This document shows, in pieces, positions 7,741 to 11,829 of a DNA stretch of 11,829 nt. A program made the translations under genes and the position numbers. Under the pieces are notes generated by a model, which worked only from the letters and a program-made list of their open reading frames with translations, did no database searches and was not told the origin of the DNA. Source of the stretch: Acidobacteriota bacterium (GTDB lineage: Bacteria > Actinomycetota > Acidimicrobiia > Spongiisociales > UBA5794); the NCBI GenBank assembly GCA_022574065.1, contig JACZST010000033.1, positions 1-11,829 on the forward strand, in the 5' to 3' direction. How positions within the stretch are numbered: position 1 is the first letter of the stretch; the number at the start of each line of letters is the position of its first letter.

Positions 7741-7744
7741 CGGC
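7721..7744. promoter_or_regulatory. Overlapping inverted repeats over the ligase promoter, putative operator
   Basis: Two inverted repeats share an arm: ACGGC-gatt-GCCGT (7721-7734) and GCCGTT-ttc-AACGGC (7730-7744). This gives three half-sites of ACGGC in alternating orientation. The second repeat covers the -35 box and the first lies between -35 and -10, the usual place for a repressor. Fatty-acid ligases are often controlled by TetR-type repressors, but no regulator gene is in the window, so the partner is unknown. Confidence 0.4.
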
Positions 7745-7788
7745 CGAGGCGGTCCCGAACCACCTGATCATCACGTAGTGTGGCATCG

Positions 7789-7795
7789 AGGAGGC
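7789..7795 (+). promoter_or_regulatory. Strong ribosome binding site deciding the start of the coiled-coil gene
   Basis: GAGGAGG lies 6 bases before the ATG at 7802. It rules out an upstream GTG start in the same frame at 7778. A TAGTGT (7776-7781) could be a -10 box for this gene, but no matching -35 is seen. Confidence 0.6.
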
Positions 7796-7801
7796 GAAAG
7801 C

Positions 7802-8218
7802 ATGGTGTGGGCGGACCTCGATCGGATCACTCAGGCGCTCGCTCGGGTGCAAGGTGAGCTGATCGGCCTCGCCGACGACGCCTTTGTCGAACGCCACGAA
7901 CTGCTGCAACGCCGCGACCAACTGCGTCGCGAGGCCGCCGCCTTCCACGTCGACTTCGATACGCGACGGCCAACCGAGGACATGCTCGACGAGCTTTCCG
8001 GTCTCCGCAGCCGACTTTCCGAGCTGGAGGGTCGAAGAATCGACATGGTCAAACAATCGGGCGGTAGCGCCGCCGGGCCCGGCGCCGAGGGCTGGGGAGG
8101 GGTGTCGCTCAACCAGCAGATAGATGCCGCAGGCGGGATGCCGGAGGTCAAAGCCAGGATCGGCAGGATCAAGGGCATCCTCATCGACCGGGGTGTCGAG
8201 ATCCCGGATGCGCATTGA
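7802..8218 (+). CDS. Small coiled-coil protein of unknown function
   Basis: I do not recognise this 138-residue protein. It has no signal peptide, membrane segment or cysteine. Residues about 4-82 are charged and heptad-rich (LDRITQALARVQGEL, then ERHELLQRRDQLRREAA and MLDELSGLRSRLSELEGRR), predicting two antiparallel helices or a coiled coil. A Gly/Ala-rich flexible stretch follows (87-100), then a short C-terminal helix with VKARIGRIKGILIDRG (116-131). The strong ribosome binding site fixes the ATG. The gene lies 25 bases before the flavin-reductase gene on the same strand, so the two are probably co-transcribed, though this does not imply a shared job. Codon style matches the neighbours, arguing against recent transfer. 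It is likely to be a real protein but its function is open. Confidence 0.8.
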   Translation: MVWADLDRITQALARVQGELIGLADDAFVERHELLQRRDQLRREAAAFHVDFDTRRPTEDMLDELSGLRSRLSELEGRRIDMVKQSGGSAAGPGAEGWGGVSLNQQIDAAGGMPEVKARIGRIKGILIDRGVEIPDAH

Positions 8219-8243
8219 TGGGCCGCGACCTTGGTAGGTTTCG

Positions 8244-8762
8244 ATGACCGGGGAGATCCACGAGGGCGTTCATCCGTTCCTGACCCCGGAGGAGGACCGC
8301 GAGCCGGTTCGCCGGTTCCGGGGCCGGCTCGCCGCCCCGGTCACGGTGATCACGGCAGGCGACGCCACCGATCGCAGCGGGATGACCGTATCGTCGATCA
8401 TGGTTTCCGAAGGCGAGCCCGGCAAGGTCCACTTCCTGGCGGCACCTATCGCCGACCTATGCGATGCGATCGACCGCACCGGCAGGTTTGTCGTCCACAT
8501 CCTCGAATCCGACCATCGCGCGATATCGGAGATCTTCGCCGAACGCCGCCCCAGCCCCGGCGGGTTGTTTTCCGGGGTGGCATTCGAGGATGGGGAGTGG
8601 GGGCCGGTGCTGACCGATGTCGGCAGCCGCGCCTACTGCTCGGGGGCGGCGGCGGTGGAGCAGGGATACTCGCTGTTGTATTCCGCAGACATCGACAAGG
8701 TCGACGCTGAAACCCTCGACGATCCGCTGGTTTACTTCCGCGGCCACTATCGACAGATATAG
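8244..8762 (+). CDS. Flavin-reductase-like (FMN-binding split-barrel) protein
   Basis: A 172-residue cytoplasmic protein resembling the flavin reductase-like family (HpaC/DIM6/NTAB type), which binds FMN in a split beta-barrel and in many members reduces flavin with NAD(P)H for a partner monooxygenase. The barrel core is visible: RLAAPVTVITAG (28-39), GMTVSSIMVS (46-55), the loop before KVHFLAAP (61-68), and GRFVVHIL....RAISEIF (80-98). The end PLVYFRGHYR (161-170) is typical. No oxygenase partner is nearby, so the substrate system is unknown; a pyridoxamine-phosphate-oxidase-like role is a weaker alternative. The ATG at 8244 has only a modest upstream GGTAGG (8233-8238). It follows the coiled-coil gene closely and is followed by an 87-base gap before rimO. 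Confidence 0.8.
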   Translation: MTGEIHEGVHPFLTPEEDREPVRRFRGRLAAPVTVITAGDATDRSGMTVSSIMVSEGEPGKVHFLAAPIADLCDAIDRTGRFVVHILESDHRAISEIFAERRPSPGGLFSGVAFEDGEWGPVLTDVGSRAYCSGAAAVEQGYSLLYSADIDKVDAETLDDPLVYFRGHYRQI

Positions 8763-8805
8763 CCCACCGTCGAGTTGTGGGTTCTCCTTGGGGTCTCATC
8801 GACGG

Positions 8806-8824
8806 GATCGAGGAGGCCTCGATC
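8806..8824. promoter_or_regulatory. Perfect inverted repeat upstream of rimO
   Basis: GATCGAGG (8806-8813) and CCTCGATC (8817-8824) are perfect 8-base arms around AGG. No T-run follows, so it is not a standard terminator. It lies 12 bases before the putative -10 box of rimO and may be an operator, or it may end transcripts of the flavin-reductase gene weakly. Confidence 0.4.
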
Positions 8825-8835
8825 AAGCGGACTCC

Positions 8836-8841
8836 TACGCT
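8836..8841 (+). promoter_or_regulatory. Possible -10 box for leaderless rimO transcription
   Basis: TACGCT fits the TANNNT pattern and lies 8 bases before the GTG at 8850, placing a transcription start at or next to the start codon. There is no ribosome binding site before this GTG, as expected for a leaderless mRNA, which is common in Actinobacteria. No good -35 is visible. Confidence 0.3.
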
Positions 8842-8849
8842 ACGCCGCA

Positions 8850-10181
8850 GTGACTCAACCAACTGAAGCCCCCACCGTTTGGCTGACGACGCTCGGCTGC
8901 GCCAAGAACGAGGTCGACTCCGACAAGATCCTCGGCATGCTGGCCGCCGCAGGATATGCGATGGCGCAGGCGCCGGGATCGGCCGATGTGGTCATGGTCA
9001 ACACGTGCGCCTTCATCGAGGCGGCGCGCCAGGAGTCCATCGACACCATCCTCGACCTCGCCGACCACAAACGCGAAGACGCCAGCCTCGTCGTCGTCGG
9101 GTGCATGGCCCAGCGTTACGAGTCAGAGCTCGCCGAAGCCCTCCCGGAGGCGGACGCCATCATCGGGCTGGATCGGTACCCGGAGCTCGTCGACCGACTC
9201 GATGCGCTTCGGAAATGGACGCCCATCACGATCGGGCCTGCTCGGCGCTCGCACATGGACATCCTCTACGAGACCCGCCGACCGACGCCCTCCACCCCGT
9301 GGGCCTACGTCAAGGTTGCCGAAGGCTGTGACAAGATGTGCACGTTCTGCGCCATCCCACAGTTCCGCGGCAAACAACGGTCGCGCGCTCCACACAACAT
9401 TCGCGACGAGGCGGCGAAGCTGGCGGCTGCCGGCGTTGCCGAGATCGGGCTCGTCGCCCAGGACCTCGCCGCCTATGGCCGCGATACCGGAGACGGCGAC
9501 ATCGTGAGCCTGATCCGATCGGTGTCGGCCGTCGATGGACTGCGCCGGTTGCGGCTCTTCTACCTGTACCCGAAGGAGATTCGCCCTGCACTGATCGAGG
9601 AGATGACGAGCAACGATCGGATCGCCGACTACTTCGACCTCTCGCTTCAGCACAGCTCTGCCCGCCTGCTGCGGGCGATGAGGCGGCCGGGATCGGGTGA
9701 CCGTCATCGCGACCTCATCGAGTCCATCCGTGACGCCGCTCCAGACGCGGCGCTGCGGTCGAGCTTCATTGTCGGTTTCCCCGGCGAGACCGACGACGAC
9801 GTGGATGACCTGGCCTCCTTCCTCGGTGACGTCCGCTTGGACTGGGCAGGGTTCTTTCTGTACTCACCGGAAGAAGGGACCCCGGCAGCCACCATGAGCG
9901 ACCAGTTGCCGGAGGAGGTCAAGGCGGAGCGGCTCCGTTACCTGCAGGCCCTCCAGGACGACATCACCACAGAGGCAACCATCGCCCAGGTTGGCCGCAC
10001 CCTTTCGGTGGTCGTCGATCAGGTCGAGGCCGGCCAGCCGGTGGCCCGCTCGTACCGTGAGGCCCCGGAGATCGACGGTGTGGTGCTGCTGGATCGCGGT
10101 GAGCCTGGAGAGTGGCTGACCGTTGAGATCACCGGCGGCTACGGCACCGATGTGAACGCGATCGTGGTCGGACCGGCATGA
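8850..10181 (+). CDS. rimO: Ribosomal protein S12 methylthiotransferase RimO
   Basis: A 443-residue radical-SAM enzyme of the MiaB/RimO family, which adds a methylthio group to an aspartate of ribosomal protein S12. The N-terminal UPF0004 domain carries three cluster cysteines (Cys17 in TLGCAKNEVDS, Cys53 in NTCAF, Cys85 in GCMAQRY). The radical-SAM motif is EGCDKMCTFC (Cys160, Cys164, Cys167) followed by AIPQFRGKQRSR, which favours RimO over MiaB. A C-terminal TRAM domain (about 379-443) completes the usual layout. I place the start at the GTG (MTQPTEAPTVWLTTLGC), since the in-frame extension back to 8775 is unlike the family and has no ribosome binding site. The stop overlaps cinA by ATGA, so the two are translationally coupled. 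In many actinobacteria pgsA lies between rimO and cinA; it is missing here. Confidence 0.93.
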   Translation: MTQPTEAPTVWLTTLGCAKNEVDSDKILGMLAAAGYAMAQAPGSADVVMVNTCAFIEAARQESIDTILDLADHKREDASLVVVGCMAQRYESELAEALPEADAIIGLDRYPELVDRLDALRKWTPITIGPARRSHMDILYETRRPTPSTPWAYVKVAEGCDKMCTFCAIPQFRGKQRSRAPHNIRDEAAKLAAAGVAEIGLVAQDLAAYGRDTGDGDIVSLIRSVSAVDGLRRLRLFYLYPKEIRPALIEEMTSNDRIADYFDLSLQHSSARLLRAMRRPGSGDRHRDLIESIRDAAPDAALRSSFIVGFPGETDDDVDDLASFLGDVRLDWAGFFLYSPEEGTPAATMSDQLPEEVKAERLRYLQALQDDITTEATIAQVGRTLSVVVDQVEAGQPVARSYREAPEIDGVVLLDRGEPGEWLTVEITGGYGTDVNAIVVGPA

Positions 10182-11422
10182 GCGTCGAGGTGATCGCCAT
10201 CGGCACCGAGCTATTGCTCGGCCAGATCGTGAATTCCAACGCCGCCCACATCGGTGAGCGCCTCGCCGAGGCCGGATTGGATCACTATCGCCAGTCCGTG
10301 GTCGGTGACAACGAAGAGCGGATGACGGCGGCGATCCTGGAGGCTTCCTCCCGTGCAGACGCGGTGATCATCACCGGGGGACTCGGCCCGACCAAAGACG
10401 ATGTCACCCGTCAGGCGTTGGCGAAAGCGGCCGGCGTCTCCCTCGTCTTCGACGACGAGCAGGCAAAGCGGCTTCGTGAGCGGTGGCATCGCAGCGGGCG
10501 GGAGATGCCGGAGTCGAATCTGCAACAGGCCGAGCGCCCGGAAGGAGCGGCCTTCATCCTCAACCCCAAGGGCACGGCTCCGGGGATCCGCATCCGGATC
10601 GACCGGGCAGAGGTGTTTGCCCTGCCTGGAGTTCCCGCGGAGATGCACTGGATGCTTGACAATGAGGTGATTCCAGCCTTGGCCGGCGAAGGCAGCTCGG
10701 TGGTGAAGAGCCGGCTGCTCCGGTCCTGGGGAGAGCCGGAGTCGGCGATCGGTGAGCGCCTCGCCGATCTGTTCGACGCATCGGCCAACCCCACCATCGC
10801 GTTCTTGGCGTCCGGTGGCGAGATCAAAATCCGGATCACGGCCAAGGCCGCCTCGATCGCCGAAGCCGAGACGTTGATCGCACCAATCGAAGCGGAGATT
10901 CGAAAGCGGCTCGGCGATCGCATCTTCGGGAGTGACGACGAGACGGTTGAGGTCGTTGTGCTCGATGCGCTCGCCGAGCGTGGGTGGACGGTTGGGACCG
11001 CTGAGTCGGCGACCGGTGGCATGGTGGCGACGCGCATCACCTCGGTGCCAGGGGCGAGTCGGGCCTATCGAGGTTCGGTTGTGGCGTACGACACCGCGGT
11101 GAAGGAGTCGATGCTCGGAGTCGATTCGTCGCTGATCGCCGAGCATGGCGTTGTCAGTTTGCCGGTGGCCGAGGCAATGGCGCATGGGGCGCGCCGGGTC
11201 CTGGGGGCGGACGTGGTGGTTGCGGTCACCGGGTCGGCGGGCCCCGACCCGTTGGAGCAACCGCTCGGGACCATCGTGGTCGCGGTGGCGACCCCTGAGG
11301 GAATGTCGAGCCGGTCGATCCGGCTGCCGGGGGATCGGGAGCGGGTCCGTGTCTTTGCGTCGACTGCGGCGCTGCAATGGCTGAGGATGTCGCTGCAGGG
11401 GGTGCCGTGGGGGAGCAGCTGA
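10178..11422 (+). CDS. cinA: CinA: ADP-ribose pyrophosphatase / nicotinamide-nucleotide amidase
   Basis: A 414-residue two-domain protein of standard CinA length. The N-terminal MoaB/MogA-like COG1058 domain, linked to ADP-ribose pyrophosphatase activity, starts with VIAIGTELLLGQIVNSN (5-21) and carries ITGGLGPTKDD (65-75). The C-terminal PncC domain, which deamidates NMN in NAD recycling, has GTAESATGG (273-281), YRGSVVAYDTAVK (297-309) and TGSAGPDP (351-358). The last motif is less glycine-rich than the usual TGIAGPGGG but keeps the core. The protein is historically called competence-damage inducible because the gene lies next to recA in many bacteria. The ATG overlaps the rimO stop by 4 bp, and its own end overlaps the next gene by 16 bases if thpR starts at 11407. 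Confidence 0.94.
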   Translation: MSVEVIAIGTELLLGQIVNSNAAHIGERLAEAGLDHYRQSVVGDNEERMTAAILEASSRADAVIITGGLGPTKDDVTRQALAKAAGVSLVFDDEQAKRLRERWHRSGREMPESNLQQAERPEGAAFILNPKGTAPGIRIRIDRAEVFALPGVPAEMHWMLDNEVIPALAGEGSSVVKSRLLRSWGEPESAIGERLADLFDASANPTIAFLASGGEIKIRITAKAASIAEAETLIAPIEAEIRKRLGDRIFGSDDETVEVVVLDALAERGWTVGTAESATGGMVATRITSVPGASRAYRGSVVAYDTAVKESMLGVDSSLIAEHGVVSLPVAEAMAHGARRVLGADVVVAVTGSAGPDPLEQPLGTIVVAVATPEGMSSRSIRLPGDRERVRVFASTAALQWLRMSLQGVPWGSS

Positions 11423-11829
11423 CCGAGCGCCTGTTCCTGGCTGTTGCCCTTTCCGACGATGTCCGGCACGGGCTTGCCGCGTTCCTCGATGCTGAGGCCG
11501 GGCGGCTGCCAGGCAAGCCGGTTCCTCCGGCCAACTGGCATCTGACGTTGCGTTTCCTGGGGGCGACCGACGAGCACCAGCGTGATCGGGTTCTCGCCTT
11601 TCTCGACGACCACGCGGTCACGGAGCCGTTCGTGCTCGGCTTCGACGGTCTCGGCGGCTTCGCCCGACCGGCGCGTGCCACCGTGCTGTGGCTGGGCGTC
11701 GGGCGCGGGAGCGATCGGGCTGCCGCATTGGCCGCGGTATGCGAAGAGGCGGCACAGGCTGCCGGGTTCGATCCGGAGGATCGACCCTTCCATCCCCATG
11801 TGACGCTGTCCCGGATCCGGCCAAGGAAG
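11407..11829 (+). CDS. thpR: RNA 2',3'-cyclic phosphodiesterase (2'-5' RNA ligase family), 3'-partial
   Basis: The first 141 residues of a 2H-phosphoesterase run off the right edge of the window. The two catalytic HxT motifs are present: HLTL (45-48) in NWHLTLRFLG, and HVTL (131-134) in FHPHVTLSRI. The opening ERLFLAVAL is typical of ThpR/LigT, which hydrolyses 2',3'-cyclic phosphate RNA ends and can form 2'-5' links in vitro. I prefer the GTG at 11407 because GGGGG lies 4 bases upstream; an in-frame ATG at 11377 (MAEDVAAGG) is possible but has no ribosome binding site and would overlap cinA by 46 bases. It is read in a different frame from the end of cinA. thpR next to cinA, usually followed by recA, is a known neighbourhood. 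Only the C-terminal part is missing. Confidence 0.9.
   Translation, partial: MGEQLTERLFLAVALSDDVRHGLAAFLDAEAGRLPGKPVPPANWHLTLRFLGATDEHQRDRVLAFLDDHAVTEPFVLGFDGLGGFARPARATVLWLGVGRGSDRAAALAAVCEEAAQAAGFDPEDRPFHPHVTLSRIRPRK

Noticed and set aside
6033..7778. Long plus-strand open frame of 581 codons opposite the acyl-CoA ligase
   Set aside because: It is the antisense shadow of a clear ligase gene in GC-rich DNA; its start lies in the heptamer array and the product matches no family.
8235..8240. TAGGTT as a -10 box for the flavin-reductase gene
   Set aside because: It ends only 3 bases before the ATG, so transcription would start inside the coding region; the gene is probably co-transcribed with the one before it.
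10211..11377. 388-codon minus-strand frame opposite cinA
   Set aside because: Arg/His-rich antisense shadow of a fully conserved CinA.

Overview
The window looks like a high-GC actinobacterial chromosome segment, probably from an uncultured member near the class Acidimicrobiia. The clues are strong GC bias, GTG starts, 4-bp start/stop overlaps, and the gene order dapA(3' end)-rnj-ftsK-...-rimO-cinA-thpR. This is the actinobacterial housekeeping block that normally leads on to recA. The class assignment is an inference from gene order and protein style, not from a search.

Layout. (1) Bases 2 to about 1822 hold the 5'-truncated front part of a PEP-synthase/PPDK-like ATP-grasp protein. Its composition is visibly less GC-rich and unlike the rest. 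Within about 1818-1840 it switches, in frame, into the last ~57 codons of dapA. The dapA stop overlaps the start of rnj. This looks like a chimeric join (assembly error, or a real recombination event). (2) 1993-3621 is ribonuclease J, then a 111-bp gap with two palindromes, then the DNA translocase FtsK (3733-5970). (3) ftsK converges on an AMP-forming medium/long-chain acyl-CoA ligase (6072-7685, minus strand). Between their stop codons lies a 63-bp array of nine 7-bp repeats, consensus RATACGT. (4) A 116-bp divergent region with overlapping inverted repeats over a good promoter separates the ligase from a small coiled-coil protein of unknown function (7802-8218) and a flavin-reductase-like protein (8244-8762). 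(5) The RimO methylthiotransferase (8850-10181), CinA (10178-11422) and ThpR (11407 to the window end) form a tightly overlapping set.

How the genes fit together. The block is mostly housekeeping: RNA turnover (RNase J), chromosome segregation (FtsK), ribosomal protein S12 modification (RimO), pyridine-nucleotide repair (CinA/PncC) and 2'-5' RNA ligase-type phosphodiesterase activity (ThpR). The acyl-CoA ligase, coiled-coil protein and flavin reductase appear to be lineage-specific cargo inside the conserved ftsK-rimO interval. I see no RNA genes, CRISPR arrays, transposases or phage genes. I found no convincing new multi-gene system. The items most worth a second look are the dapA junction, the heptamer array and the palindromic regulatory sites.
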